In this document: positions 49,003-58,271 of the stretch, piece by piece
How the letters are laid out: each line of letters starts with the position of its first letter
Position numbering within the stretch: the stretch's first letter is position 1
NCBI RefSeq assembly: GCF_014205295.1
Contig: NZ_JACHNF010000001.1
Coordinates: 2,356,001-2,420,000 of the forward strand
DNA: 64,000 bases
Reading direction: 5' to 3'
DNA from: Kribbella solani
GTDB taxonomy: Bacteria > Actinomycetota > Actinomycetes > Propionibacteriales > Kribbellaceae
The notes under the pieces: model-generated
The model's input: only the letters and a program-made list of their open reading frames with translations
Database searches by the model: none
Told to the model about the DNA's origin: nothing
Translations under genes and position numbers: made by a program

Positions 49003-50204
49003 ACCTGCGTCTCCCCAGTCGTCGCTTCGTACCCACTGGCGCCGGTCGCCGCGGTCACTCCACGGGCGGACTTCGGTACCGAACGCACCGAGTTGCCACA
49101 GGCGGAGCAGAAGTCGGACTGCGGAAGCAGCGGCATCTCACAGCGCGAGCAGAAGGCCAGGTCGCCCGAAGCGTGGTTCGAGCCGCCGCGCGCCGCGGAC
49201 TCCAGCGCCGCCTCCAGCAGGCCCTTGTGGAGCACCGTACGGACCCGGATGATCAGTGCGCCGAGCAGCAGCAGGCCCCAGACCACGCCGAGGACCGAGC
49301 CGATCGTCGAACCGTGGCCGCCGACGAAGCCGAGCAGGTACACCCCGCCCTGGAACAGCGCGTTCACCGCCATCGCCTGGATCAGTCCGGCCACCCAGCG
49401 GGGCGTGAAGCCGTCGTACCCGGCGCCGAGTCCGGAGAACTCCGCACCGGCAAGTCCGGTCGCCGATCCGTACACCAGTGGCTTGATGAAGCCGTGCAGC
49501 AGCACGATGGAGATCCACGTACCCGCGCTGCTGCCCGGACCGGCGAAGCCGCCGCTGATCCAGCCCCAGTGCAGTACGAGCGTCTCGAAGCAGGCGTACC
49601 CGACACCGGCGACGACACCGAACGTGAAGCCGTCCATCAGGTCGTCGTAGCGCGGGCGGGACGCCAGGTAGAGCGGACCGATCTGGCGGATGAGCTCCGA
49701 CACGACCGGAACCAGCAGGAGCAGGATCAGCAGGTCCCGCCCGGACGGCGCGGCGCTGTTGGCGCCGATCGTGTCCAGGGACAGTGACAGCTTGTCCTTC
49801 CACAACCAGGTGAACACGGCCGCGAGTACGCCGGTCAGCACGAAGGCCGCGGCGACCACCGGGATCGGCTCGTCCTCCCACAGGTTCACGTCGTACAAGT
49901 AGATGATGTAGACGATCGGGATGGCGAAGGCCGCGATCATGATGGCGACCGGCAGCGCGCCGAGCGCGGCGGTCAGCACGGTCAGCAGCAGGGCGATGCC
50001 GAGCGCGACCTTGTAGGTGTACGGCTGTTTGCCGGACCCCTGCGGCATGATCGTGGACACGAGCTTGAACGACGCCACGGGCTCATCGGGCCTGGCGGCG
50101 TACGCATTCTTCCGCTCGGCATCCCCGGTACGCAGGTCGTTGCCACAGTGATGGCAGAACCGCGAGACCTCGGGGACGTCAGAGCTGCAGCGCGGGCAAA
50201 CCAC
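48999..50204 (-). CDS. PrsW-family intramembrane protein with two zinc ribbons
   Basis: The product is 401 aa. An N-terminal zinc ribbon (CPRC...CHHCG, residues 3-21) is followed by about eight membrane helices with PrsW landmarks DVNLWEDEPIPV, DGFTFGVVAGVGYACFETL and LLHGFIKPLVYG, then a C-terminal ribbon (CSRCEMPLLPQSDFCSACG). PrsW cleaves anti-sigma factors in the membrane in Bacillus. The usual EExxK motif appears as SELIRQ, so protease activity is uncertain. GTG 50204 has GGGAGGAAGG just upstream. Confidence 0.82.
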   Translation of the reverse strand: MVCPRCSSDVPEVSRFCHHCGNDLRTGDAERKNAYAARPDEPVASFKLVSTIMPQGSGKQPYTYKVALGIALLLTVLTAALGALPVAIMIAAFAIPIVYIIYLYDVNLWEDEPIPVVAAAFVLTGVLAAVFTWLWKDKLSLSLDTIGANSAAPSGRDLLILLLLVPVVSELIRQIGPLYLASRPRYDDLMDGFTFGVVAGVGYACFETLVLHWGWISGGFAGPGSSAGTWISIVLLHGFIKPLVYGSATGLAGAEFSGLGAGYDGFTPRWVAGLIQAMAVNALFQGGVYLLGFVGGHGSTIGSVLGVVWGLLLLGALIIRVRTVLHKGLLEAALESAARGGSNHASGDLAFCSRCEMPLLPQSDFCSACGNSVRSVPKSARGVTAATGASGYEATTGETQV

Positions 50205-50336
50205 GCCTTCCTCCCAACCTCGGACGTCCGGACCGGCGCGGGCCGCGCCGTCGGTGGCCGGCCCCACATCTCCCGGGCCGGACCGGGACAGATTCTCGTA
50301 CAGCCGGTCCCAGATGCATCATTTCCCGCGCAAGGG

Positions 50337-50954
50337 TCACCTTTTCGTGTCCGGACCGTGCCCTGCGGGGTGTTCCCACTCGGCCCAGAGCGCATCCACT
50401 CGCCGGTCCAGGTCGGCGCGGCTGCCCGAGTTGTCCACGACCACGTCCGCGACCGCGAGCCGCTCCTCGCGGGACGCCTGGCTGGCGATCCGCCGCGTCG
50501 CCTCCGCCTCGGTCATCCCGCGCTGCGAGGTGAGCCGCTCGACCTGCACCTCCACCGGTACGTCGACCACCAGTACCAGGTCGAACTTGTCCGCCTGACC
50601 GGTCTCGACCAGCAGCGGAATGTCGTGCACGACGACCGCGTCCGCCGCCGCGTCCCGCTCGATCTCGGCCGCCCGGGCGCGTACGCGTGGGTGGATGATC
50701 CCTTCGAGCTTGCGCCGTGCGGTGTCGTCACCGAACACGATCCGCCCGACCGCGGGGCGATCCAACTCACCGTCAGCGGTCAGCACGCCCGTACCGAACG
50801 CGGCCACCACTTCGGCCAGGCCGTCGGTCCCCCGCGCGACCACCTCACGCGCCAGTACGTCGGAGTCGATCACCACCGCGCCCCGCGCCGCCAGCCGCGC
50901 CGACACCGCGCTCTTCCCCGCGCCGATCCCACCGGTCAGTCCCACTCTCAACAC
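50337..50954 (-). CDS. coaE: dephospho-CoA kinase
   Basis: The product is 205 aa. The P-loop GGIGAGKS is at residues 8-15, and DSDVLAREVVARG and FGDDTARRKLEGIIHPRVRA follow. It phosphorylates the ribose 3'-hydroxyl of dephospho-CoA in the last step of CoA synthesis. GTG 50954 precedes LRVGLTGG directly. It lies downstream of rpsA, as in many actinobacteria, with a terminator between. Confidence 0.93.
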   Translation of the reverse strand: MLRVGLTGGIGAGKSAVSARLAARGAVVIDSDVLAREVVARGTDGLAEVVAAFGTGVLTADGELDRPAVGRIVFGDDTARRKLEGIIHPRVRARAAEIERDAAADAVVVHDIPLLVETGQADKFDLVLVVDVPVEVQVERLTSQRGMTEAEATRRIASQASREERLAVADVVVDNSGSRADLDRRVDALWAEWEHPAGHGPDTKR

Positions 50955-50999
50955 ACCGGCACCCTACTCACCAACCCGCGGACGGAGCGATTCCGGACG

Positions 51000-51037
51000 C
51001 CGAAGCCCCCGCACCCAATCGGATGCGGGGGCTTCGG
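51000..51037 (-). terminator. rpsA terminator
   Basis: CCGAAGCCCCCGCA (51000-51013) and TGCGGGGGCTTCGG (51024-51037) form a perfect 14-bp stem with a 10-base loop, 20 bp past the rpsA stop. Confidence 0.92.
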
Positions 51038-51056
51038 ATGGAACCGAATCAGCTGA

Positions 51057-52535
51057 TCAGCCCTGGCCGGTCAGCTTCTCGCGGAGTGCCTGCAGCGCCT
51101 CGTCGGAAGCGAGCGCACCCTCGACCGGGGCGTCGTCCTTCGGGGCAGCGGCCGAGGAGTACGTCGACGCCTCGCCGGCTTCGACGTCCGCCGTCTTGGC
51201 GTCCTCGATCTGCTTCTTGTGGGCCTCCCAGCGCGTGTGGGCCTCGGCGTACTGCCGCTCCCACTCCTCGCGCTGCGCGTCGAAGCCCTCGAGCCACTCG
51301 CCCGTCTCGGGGTCGAAACCCTCGGGGTAGATGTAGTTGCCCTGGTCGTCGTACGTCGCGGTCATGCCGTACAGCGTCGGGTCGAAGTCGTCCGAGACCG
51401 GGTCGACACCCTCGTTGGCCTGCTTCAGCGACAGCGAGATCCGGCGCCGCTCCAGGTCGATGTCGATGATCTTGACCATCACGTCGTCGTTGACCTGGAC
51501 AACCTGCTCCGGGATCTCGACGTGCCGCTCGGCCAGCTCGGAGATGTGCACCAGACCCTCGATGCCCTCCTCCACGCGGACGAACGCACCGAACGGAACC
51601 AGCTTGGTGACCTTGCCGGGCACGATCTGGCCCATCTGGTGGGTCCGGGCGAACTGCTGCCACGGGTCTTCCTGGGTCGCCTTCAGCGACAGCGAGACGC
51701 GCTCGCGGTCCATGTCGACGTCCAGCACCTCGACGGTGACCTCCTGGCCGACCTCGACCACCTCGGTCGGGTGGTCGATGTGCTTCCAGGACAGCTCCGA
51801 GACGTGCACCAGACCGTCGACGCCGCCGAGGTCCACGAACGCACCGAAGTTGACGATCGAGGACACGACGCCCTTGCGGATCTGGCCCTTCTGCAGCTGG
51901 GTGAGGAAGTTCATCCGCACCTCGGACTGGGTCTGCTCCAGCCAGGCGCGGCGGGACAGAACCACGTTGTTGCGGTTCTTGTCCAGCTCGATGATCTTCG
52001 CCTCGATCTCCTGGCCGACGTACGGCTGGAGGTCGCGGACCCGGCGCATCTCGACCAGCGAGGCCGGCAGGAAGCCGCGGAGGCCGATGTCCAGGATGAG
52101 TCCACCCTTGACGACCTCGATGACGGTGCCGGTGACGACGCCGTCCTCTTCCTTGATCTTCTCGATCGTGCCCCAGGCCTTCTCGTACTGGGCGCGCTTC
52201 TTCGAGAGGATCAGGCGGCCTTCCTTGTCCTCCTTCTGGAGAACCAGGGCCTCGACGTGGTCGCCGACGTTGACGACCTCGTTCGGGTCGACGTCGTGCT
52301 TGATCGACAGCTCGCGGGACGGGATCACGCCTTCGGTCTTGTAACCGATGTCGAGCAGGACCTCGTCCCGGTCGACCTTGACGATGGTGCCCTCGACGAT
52401 GTCGCCGTCGTTGAAGTACTTGATGGTCTGATCGATCGCCGCGAGGAAGTCTTCCTCCGACCCGATGTCATTGACCGCTACCTGCGGGGTGCTGCGAACT
52501 GCTGGGTCGAGGGGAGCCTCGATGCTGGCCGTCAT
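51057..52535 (-). CDS. rpsA: 30S ribosomal protein S1
   Basis: The product is 492 aa with four S1 RNA-binding domains: YFNDGDIVEGTIVKVDRDEV, EEDGVVTGTVIEVVKGGLIL, LQKGQIRKGVVSSIVNFGAF and MGQIVPGKVTKLVPFGAFVR. An acidic, low-complexity tail (from about residue 400) is typical of actinobacterial S1. It helps mRNA bind the 30S subunit. ATG 52535 (MTASIEAPLD) is the conserved start; the upstream extension has no coding character. Confidence 0.96.
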   Translation of the reverse strand: MTASIEAPLDPAVRSTPQVAVNDIGSEEDFLAAIDQTIKYFNDGDIVEGTIVKVDRDEVLLDIGYKTEGVIPSRELSIKHDVDPNEVVNVGDHVEALVLQKEDKEGRLILSKKRAQYEKAWGTIEKIKEEDGVVTGTVIEVVKGGLILDIGLRGFLPASLVEMRRVRDLQPYVGQEIEAKIIELDKNRNNVVLSRRAWLEQTQSEVRMNFLTQLQKGQIRKGVVSSIVNFGAFVDLGGVDGLVHVSELSWKHIDHPTEVVEVGQEVTVEVLDVDMDRERVSLSLKATQEDPWQQFARTHQMGQIVPGKVTKLVPFGAFVRVEEGIEGLVHISELAERHVEIPEQVVQVNDDVMVKIIDIDLERRRISLSLKQANEGVDPVSDDFDPTLYGMTATYDDQGNYIYPEGFDPETGEWLEGFDAQREEWERQYAEAHTRWEAHKKQIEDAKTADVEAGEASTYSSAAAPKDDAPVEGALASDEALQALREKLTGQG

Positions 52536-52820
52536 GTGGTGGGTTGCTCCGTGGACTGGTGGTGTCGTGCGGTTGCGCCATGTTCCTTTGGATCGCACCA
52601 AACCGCGGGATTGCCGGACACGACAGATTCACCACCGACTGCTGCGAGCACGAGCCTGCTCCGTCCGAGGTCGCGCGGGCCCATAGCGCATCTCACAGAA
52701 TACCGGGCTTGACGGAGGCAGCACAACCTGGGGCACCCGGTCGGCACCGGCCACCCGCCGGGGACTCCCGGCGCGCCATCGAACTCCGTCGGTTTTCGCT
52801 GATTTCACTGTACGACCGTT

Positions 52821-53711
52821 CTACCGTACGGCGCTCAGGTCCGGCCGGCCGCCGGCGAGCGTGCCGGTGTCCGCCATCCGCGTGACCAGGCGTTTCGCGG
52901 CGGCCGCGACCTCGTGCTCGGCCGCGCGCCCGGCCAGCTCCAGGAGCGCCCACAGGTCCGCCGCCCGGCCGAGGTCCACCAGCGGCTCCCCCAGGTCCAG
53001 CCCACCGCGGCCGAGCCCGTCGAGGGTCGCGCCGGCCAGGACCGGGTCGGTGCAGAACCGGAACAGGTTCCCCAGATCGGTGTACGGCGACCCGGCGTGG
53101 GCGAACTCCCAGTCGATCAGTCCGGTGATCCGGGCCGTCGCCGGGTCGACCAGGAGGTTCTTCGGGTTGAAGTCGCCGTGCACGAGGCAGACCCGGTCGA
53201 CGCCGCCGGCCAGTACGTCCTCGGCCGCCGCGACCACGTCGGCGAACCCGTCCTGCTGCCTGGCGTCGAACCCCAGAACCTGCCCGGCGGAGTACTCGGA
53301 CAGGTCACCGAGGTCGAATGGCTCGATGACCAGATCGCTGTCCCGGAACATGCCGGTGCGGAGGAAGGGCATGCCGCTCAGGCACGCCAGCAGCTCCCCC
53401 AACTGCGATCCGACCGTACGCCGCTGGTCGTCCGTTGCCGACTGCAGGAACTCCTGCAGGTTCACTCCCGGCAGCCGCTCGGTCAGCAGGTACGGAGGGT
53501 CGTCGAACGTACCGTCGCGCTTCAGGTCCAGCACCCGCGGCACCGGCAGCAACCCGCGTACGAGCTGGAGCAATGCGGCGTCCACAGCCGCCCGCTCGGG
53601 GTCCTTGACGTAGAGCTTGATGACCGCGTCCTCACCGCCGGCGCTGACCGCGAACGTCTGCCCGCCGTACCCACCGGCAAGCGGAACCGCACTGGCTGCC
53701 ATGTCGCTCAT
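52821..53711 (-). CDS. aminoglycoside phosphotransferase (APH)-fold kinase
   Basis: The product is 296 aa. The catalytic loop is LVHGDFNPKNLLVD and the metal-binding loop is GLIDWEFAHAGSPYTDLGNL. The kinase Lys is in AVIKLYVKDPER. APH-fold proteins phosphorylate antibiotics, choline, homoserine or sugars, and the target here is unknown. ATG 53711 is used; ATG 53702 is an alternative. It is divergent from the methyltransferase with a 24-bp gap, so both promoters overlap. Confidence 0.83.
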   Translation of the reverse strand: MSDMAASAVPLAGGYGGQTFAVSAGGEDAVIKLYVKDPERAAVDAALLQLVRGLLPVPRVLDLKRDGTFDDPPYLLTERLPGVNLQEFLQSATDDQRRTVGSQLGELLACLSGMPFLRTGMFRDSDLVIEPFDLGDLSEYSAGQVLGFDARQQDGFADVVAAAEDVLAGGVDRVCLVHGDFNPKNLLVDPATARITGLIDWEFAHAGSPYTDLGNLFRFCTDPVLAGATLDGLGRGGLDLGEPLVDLGRAADLWALLELAGRAAEHEVAAAAKRLVTRMADTGTLAGGRPDLSAVR

Positions 53712-53735
53712 GCATTCGACACTAGAGTGTGCGCC

Positions 53736-54536
53736 GTGAACCAGCCGGTACGGGTAGAGCTGAGTGAGGCGCAGACCTCTCGGGCCAGTCGGGCGTACTG
53801 GGACTCGGCGGCTGATGAGTATCTGGCCGAGCACGGGGAGTTCCTCGGGGACGACCGGTTCATCTGGTGTCCGGAGGGTGTTGACGAGGAGGCGGCTCAG
53901 CTCCTCGGACCAGTACGTGGCAAGCGAGTCCTTGAGGTCGGCTGCGGCGCGGCGCAGTGCTCGCGCTGGCTGGTCGGTCAGGGCGCTGATGTGGTCGCGT
54001 TCGACATCTCCGTCGAGCAGGTCCGAGTCAGCAGAGCGCTGGACGCTCGTACTGGCACAGCCGTTCGCACCGTCGCAGCAGACGCGGTAGCGCTCCCGTA
54101 CCGCGACAGCACGTTCGACCTCGCCTGCTCGGCCTTCGGCGCGCTCCCGTTCGTCGCAGACGTGGGTACTGCGTTCGGCGAACTGCACCGAGTGCTGAAG
54201 CCCGGTGGGCTACTGGTCTTCTCAGTGACCCACCCACTGCGCTGGGCGCTGCCGGACGACCCGTCGGAAGTTGGTCTCCGCATCACGCAGTCCTACTTCG
54301 ACCGGCGGCCGTACGTCGAGCTGGACCCAGCAGGCACACCTGTGTACGCCGAGCATCACCGGACGCTCGGCGACTGGGTACGCGAGCTCACCGGCGCTGG
54401 TTTCGTGATCGACGACCTGCTGGAGCCCGAGTGGCCGGCCGGGCACGACCTGGTCTGGGGTGGCTGGGGACCGGTCCGCGGCCGGGTAGTCCCTGGTACA
54501 GCTATCTGGACCGCTCACAACGGACACCAGCCGTGA
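53736..54536 (+). CDS. class I SAM-dependent methyltransferase
   Basis: The product is 266 aa. Motif I is VLEVGCGAAQCSRWLVGQGA, motif II DLACSAFGALPFV and motif III LHRVLKPGGLLVFSV. Substrate not known. GTG 53736 is used; GTG 53727 is equally possible and would suit a leaderless transcript. The stop overlaps the next start (GTGA). Confidence 0.87.
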   Translation: MNQPVRVELSEAQTSRASRAYWDSAADEYLAEHGEFLGDDRFIWCPEGVDEEAAQLLGPVRGKRVLEVGCGAAQCSRWLVGQGADVVAFDISVEQVRVSRALDARTGTAVRTVAADAVALPYRDSTFDLACSAFGALPFVADVGTAFGELHRVLKPGGLLVFSVTHPLRWALPDDPSEVGLRITQSYFDRRPYVELDPAGTPVYAEHHRTLGDWVRELTGAGFVIDDLLEPEWPAGHDLVWGGWGPVRGRVVPGTAIWTAHNGHQP

Positions 54537-55588
54537 CGCGCTTCCCGGCGGCTGACGGGCTGCGGGCGCTGGCGGCTCTCGCGGTGGTCGTGTCGCAGGT
54601 CGGGCTGCACACCGATGCGCCGTTCGCCGCGGCGGTGTCCCGGCTGGACGTCGGCTGGGCCGTCTTCTGCGCGCTCTCCGGCTTCCTGCTCTACCGCCCG
54701 CATGTGCTGGCGTGGTTCTCCGGCACGCTCCCGCCGCTGACCCTCCCCTACCTGCGCAACCGCGCGCTCCGCATCCTCCCCGCGCTTGTACTCACTGCGG
54801 TCCTGTCGATCGCGTTCGTCCCGCATCCGGCGACCAGGTACCTCCAGTGGGCCGCCCAGACACCGCTCCTGTTCTACCTCCTCCTCCCTGGTCTCGGCAG
54901 GTTGCTGACTGGCTATGAGCGCCCCACCCGTCGCAGCGTGCGCTGGCGGCTGCTCGTACTCCTCGCACTGACTGTTCTCGGACCAGTCTGGATGGCTGCA
55001 GTGACAGCCACCGGTCAATCAGCAGCTGCTCTCTGGCTGCCCGGCTACCTCGGCTGGTTCGCGGTTGGCATGGGACTGGCGCTCTGGCAGGTCGCCCGCG
55101 CCACTGGTCGTCTCGGTGCATCCACCCTGGACACGCTGACCAGAGTCCCTGGCACGCTCTGGGGCATCGCCGCAGCACTCATCCTGATCGCGGCGACCCC
55201 GCTGGCCGGTCCGTACGATCACTCCACGCCCACTCCGGCGCAGGCACTGCTCAAGAACCTCGTGTACACGGCAGTGGTCGCGTGCGTGCTCTTCCCGGTA
55301 CTGACACCGACTGCAGCAACAGTCCGCGTACTAGGCGGTCGACCGGCTCGGTACGCGGCTCAGCTCTCGTACGGCGTGGTGGCGTACCAGTTCGTCGTAC
55401 TAGGCGTTCTGCATGGACCGTTTGCGGTACAGCTCCCGGTGGCGCTCGTGGCGTCGGTAGCGATCGCCGCGATCAGCTACCGCCTGATCGAGCGACCAGC
55501 TCTGCGCCTAGGCAGACGCCTTGAGAACACGGCCGCGACGAAGACCGACACCAAAGCAATCAGTCCGAGCAGCAGCCCCGCGCGGTAG
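54533..55588 (+). CDS. acyltransferase-3 family membrane protein
   Basis: The product is 351 aa with about ten membrane helices. The family start is FPAADGLRALAALAVVVSQV (catalytic His of the usual R-x10-H is not at its normal place, since the Arg of GLRALA is followed by SQVGLH). Later text is VFCALSGFLLYRPH and SYRLIERPALRLGRRL. Such proteins O-acylate sugars or peptides at the membrane. The last 112 bp overlap the 3' end of the AftD-like gene on the other strand. Confidence 0.85.
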   Translation: MTRFPAADGLRALAALAVVVSQVGLHTDAPFAAAVSRLDVGWAVFCALSGFLLYRPHVLAWFSGTLPPLTLPYLRNRALRILPALVLTAVLSIAFVPHPATRYLQWAAQTPLLFYLLLPGLGRLLTGYERPTRRSVRWRLLVLLALTVLGPVWMAAVTATGQSAAALWLPGYLGWFAVGMGLALWQVARATGRLGASTLDTLTRVPGTLWGIAAALILIAATPLAGPYDHSTPTPAQALLKNLVYTAVVACVLFPVLTPTAATVRVLGGRPARYAAQLSYGVVAYQFVVLGVLHGPFAVQLPVALVASVAIAAISYRLIERPALRLGRRLENTAATKTDTKAISPSSSPAR

Positions 55589-58176
55589 AACCTGTCCGGC
55601 ATGAACGCCGCCGTGACCACCTGCTCCGGACCCGCCGGGACGATCCACCCCTGCTGCCAGCCGCCGATCCGGATCGGCGTCAGCTTGTTGCCGGAGCCGT
55701 CGTACGCCTCCCAGCCCGCGTTGTAGTTCTGGGCTACCGCCAGCACCGACTGCTCACTCGCGGACGGCACCTCGACGGTCAGCTCGGCCGGAGTCACCCG
55801 CCACACCTCCACGCCCTGGACGGGAGCCGCCGCCACGTCACCGAACCCAGCCTTGGTCAACGTCGCTTGAATCGGTACGACACCCGCGTTCGGCTGGACG
55901 ACCACCTCGTGCCGTCCGGAGCGCAGCGGCATCGTCACAGCCTGCCCACAGAGGCTGTACGGCACCGGCCGCCGCTGCAACAGATCCCCCACTGTCGCCG
56001 CCAGCTGGGTACGCGCCGGCACTCCGTCGATCCGGACGTTCGGTCCATTGCCGCAGTACGACGGGAGGCGCCGGTTCCGGTCCACCGCCTTGCGCAGCTC
56101 ATCCGCGCCGAGTACCGCGACCTCGGTGACGCCGACCGGTGTACGACGCGCGTCCTGCACCGGTTTCGTCGCGGTGAAGTCGATTTGGATGATCCGCGCG
56201 CGCCGCTGCGGGAACCGCACGGACCCGTCCGCATCGACTGTGGTCCGGGTCGGCACGCTGCCATCGAAGTGCAGCAACACCTCGGCGGGCCGCGATCCGC
56301 CCAGGTAGGGCCCGGACTCGAAGCGCAGACCACGTACCTCCCTTGCTGCCGGCAACGTCAGCGTCAGCGTCGGCGCCGCGTCGTCCGGATCGGCCAGCCA
56401 GCCGGTGCCGCGATCCCGGTCGACGGCCGCGCCGGGCCGGGCGTCCGGTGCGCTGACGGCTCGCGACGAGGCTGTCGCGGTGATGGCGTCCGGCAGGAGC
56501 ATCAGCCGCTCGAGCGCATCGCCGTCCTGCGGCAGCGCCGCACCGCGCAGTTGGTACGAGGCGGCCGGCAACTGCACCGTACGAGACAGACCGTCCTGCT
56601 CCCCCGCTGCCTCCGCCTGGTCCGAATCGCACACCGCCTGCACTCCGACGTGCAGGCACGCCGACCGGCCAACCCGGTTGTTCCGCAGCACCACCGCACT
56701 CGGCTGCTGCTCGGCTGCCTGCTCCTGAGTGTCCGTCTGGACCAGAGGCAACCCATCGAACTTCCCCACCGCATCCGCACCGAGCACCGCGTCGCCGGCA
56801 CTACCCAGCGCGGTCACCACCGCCGGTACGTCATCAGCCGTGCCTGCGACTGCTACCAGCCTGGACTGCGGTATCAGCCGGCCCGGAGTGGTCGCTCCGA
56901 CGTCGAAGATCTCCACACTCGGGTACGGCAGGCGGGTCTCCCCCGCCGGGCCGAAGTACGCCACCCGGCCGATCCCCGCGTCGGCGAGACTCTCGTGCAA
57001 CGCCAGCGCGGGCGTGCCGTCCACGCGGTCGTTGCGCACCACTACGTACCGCACGCCTTGGCGGTTGAGCTCCTGCCGCAGCGCCTGGTCGCCAACTCCA
57101 GAGTCAACCCGTCGCTTCACGTCGTCCGTCAGCGTGGCCATCGACCGCTTCACCAGCGCGGACAGCGGCTCGGTCGTACTCGACAGCAGCAGCACACTGC
57201 CCGGCGCTGACTGCTCGTCCAGCCAGGTCGCAGCCTGCTCCCACTGGTCCGGGATCGCCGTGACCGCGCCACTCGGCCGGGCGAGCACCGGTGCGGCCGC
57301 GCCTACTGCCAGACAGGTGACGAGCACGGGTACGAGTCGGCGGTGGACACCGCGTGACACGGCCAGACCGCTCAGTCGACGCAGATAGTGGACCGCAGCG
57401 AGCGCCAAAGGCAGTCCGGCGACCACACCGACGACGGGTAACCACCGTGGCCCGGGCGGCGCTCCGCCGTACCGGATGAGCGACGCCAACGGAAGGAGCC
57501 ACCAGAGGGAGGCCGCGACGACAAAGCCGAGCCAGCCGAGGAGGAGCTTCAGCCGCGCGCGGCTGACCAGCCAGACAGCCGGTACGACCAGCGTGGCCGC
57601 GGCGGCCACCGGATTGGCGCCACCGATCAACGCGAAGGCCACGGCCGACCAACTGATCCGCCACCAACCGGAGCGAACACGCGGCGAGACAAGCGGCAGC
57701 AGCACCCATGGGGCCATCGCCAGCGGCCACACCTCGGTCGGGAGCTCACCGAAGGTCCGTGGCAACAGCGCATACAGCAGTGCAACAGCGAAGCGGGTCC
57801 ACGGCACGCCGTACTGCAGCACGTTGCTGAGCTTCCAGACGCCGACGAAAGCGACGCAGAGAACCAGCGACCACCACAGCCGCTGGCTGATCCAGTCCGG
57901 TACGGACAGCGTGTCCAGCAACCAGTGGAACGGGCCGATCGGCAACAGGTACCCGTAGACGTCGGACTGCAACTGGCCGAACCCACTGTGCGGGTCCCAC
58001 AAGTGCAGCGCGCGAGCCAGGAATCCACCCGGCTCAGCTGTCAGCTCCAGCTTGCCGTCCGGCACGATCCTGCCCGGAGCTTGCTGAAGGCACAGCGCGA
58101 CCAGAGCCAAGCATCCCAGCACGAGCCTTGCTCGCCAGACCACTTGCTCCGCACTGCCTGCCTTCAACCTCCTCAC
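55477..58176 (-). CDS. AftD-like alpha-(1->3)-arabinofuranosyltransferase (DUF3367), shortened
   Basis: The product is 899 aa. The GT-C membrane part opens with GRIVPDGKLELTAEPGGFLA, where the DxK motif (Asp-Gly-Lys) stands for the catalytic site, and ARALHLWDPHSGFGQLQSDV. An extracytoplasmic part with QGVRYVVVRNDRVDGTP and a discoidin-like module (AVDRDRGTGWLADPDDAAPT) follows, then a last membrane helix near the end. It transfers arabinofuranose in cell-wall polysaccharide assembly (family knowledge). Known AftD proteins are about 1400 aa; the segment after WWLLPLASLIRYGG appears shortened. GTG 58176 is chosen to leave space for a divergent promoter. Confidence 0.78.
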   Translation of the reverse strand: MRRLKAGSAEQVVWRARLVLGCLALVALCLQQAPGRIVPDGKLELTAEPGGFLARALHLWDPHSGFGQLQSDVYGYLLPIGPFHWLLDTLSVPDWISQRLWWSLVLCVAFVGVWKLSNVLQYGVPWTRFAVALLYALLPRTFGELPTEVWPLAMAPWVLLPLVSPRVRSGWWRISWSAVAFALIGGANPVAAAATLVVPAVWLVSRARLKLLLGWLGFVVAASLWWLLPLASLIRYGGAPPGPRWLPVVGVVAGLPLALAAVHYLRRLSGLAVSRGVHRRLVPVLVTCLAVGAAAPVLARPSGAVTAIPDQWEQAATWLDEQSAPGSVLLLSSTTEPLSALVKRSMATLTDDVKRRVDSGVGDQALRQELNRQGVRYVVVRNDRVDGTPALALHESLADAGIGRVAYFGPAGETRLPYPSVEIFDVGATTPGRLIPQSRLVAVAGTADDVPAVVTALGSAGDAVLGADAVGKFDGLPLVQTDTQEQAAEQQPSAVVLRNNRVGRSACLHVGVQAVCDSDQAEAAGEQDGLSRTVQLPAASYQLRGAALPQDGDALERLMLLPDAITATASSRAVSAPDARPGAAVDRDRGTGWLADPDDAAPTLTLTLPAAREVRGLRFESGPYLGGSRPAEVLLHFDGSVPTRTTVDADGSVRFPQRRARIIQIDFTATKPVQDARRTPVGVTEVAVLGADELRKAVDRNRRLPSYCGNGPNVRIDGVPARTQLAATVGDLLQRRPVPYSLCGQAVTMPLRSGRHEVVVQPNAGVVPIQATLTKAGFGDVAAAPVQGVEVWRVTPAELTVEVPSASEQSVLAVAQNYNAGWEAYDGSGNKLTPIRIGGWQQGWIVPAGPEQVVTAAFMPDRFYRAGLLLGLIALVSVFVAAVFSRRLPRRRAGRSIRR

Positions 58177-58210
58177 CGGCGGGACACTAACCGATCCGGC
58201 GGCTTCGCAA

Positions 58211-58224
58211 CGGCAACGTTGCCG
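58211..58224. promoter_or_regulatory. palindrome in the aftD-flippase divergent promoter
   Basis: CGGCAACGTTGCCG is a perfect 14-bp palindrome located 34 bp from the proposed aftD start and 47 bp from the flippase start. It is a candidate operator for joint control. Confidence 0.5.
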
Positions 58225-58271
58225 TACCGTGAGGTCCGGCAACATCACACCACTGATCCGAGGCACGCAGC

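Noticed and set aside
51219..52712. 497-codon plus-strand ORF
   Set aside because: Antisense to rpsA, rich in Asp/Leu/Val patterns that mirror the S1 codons; no protein family.
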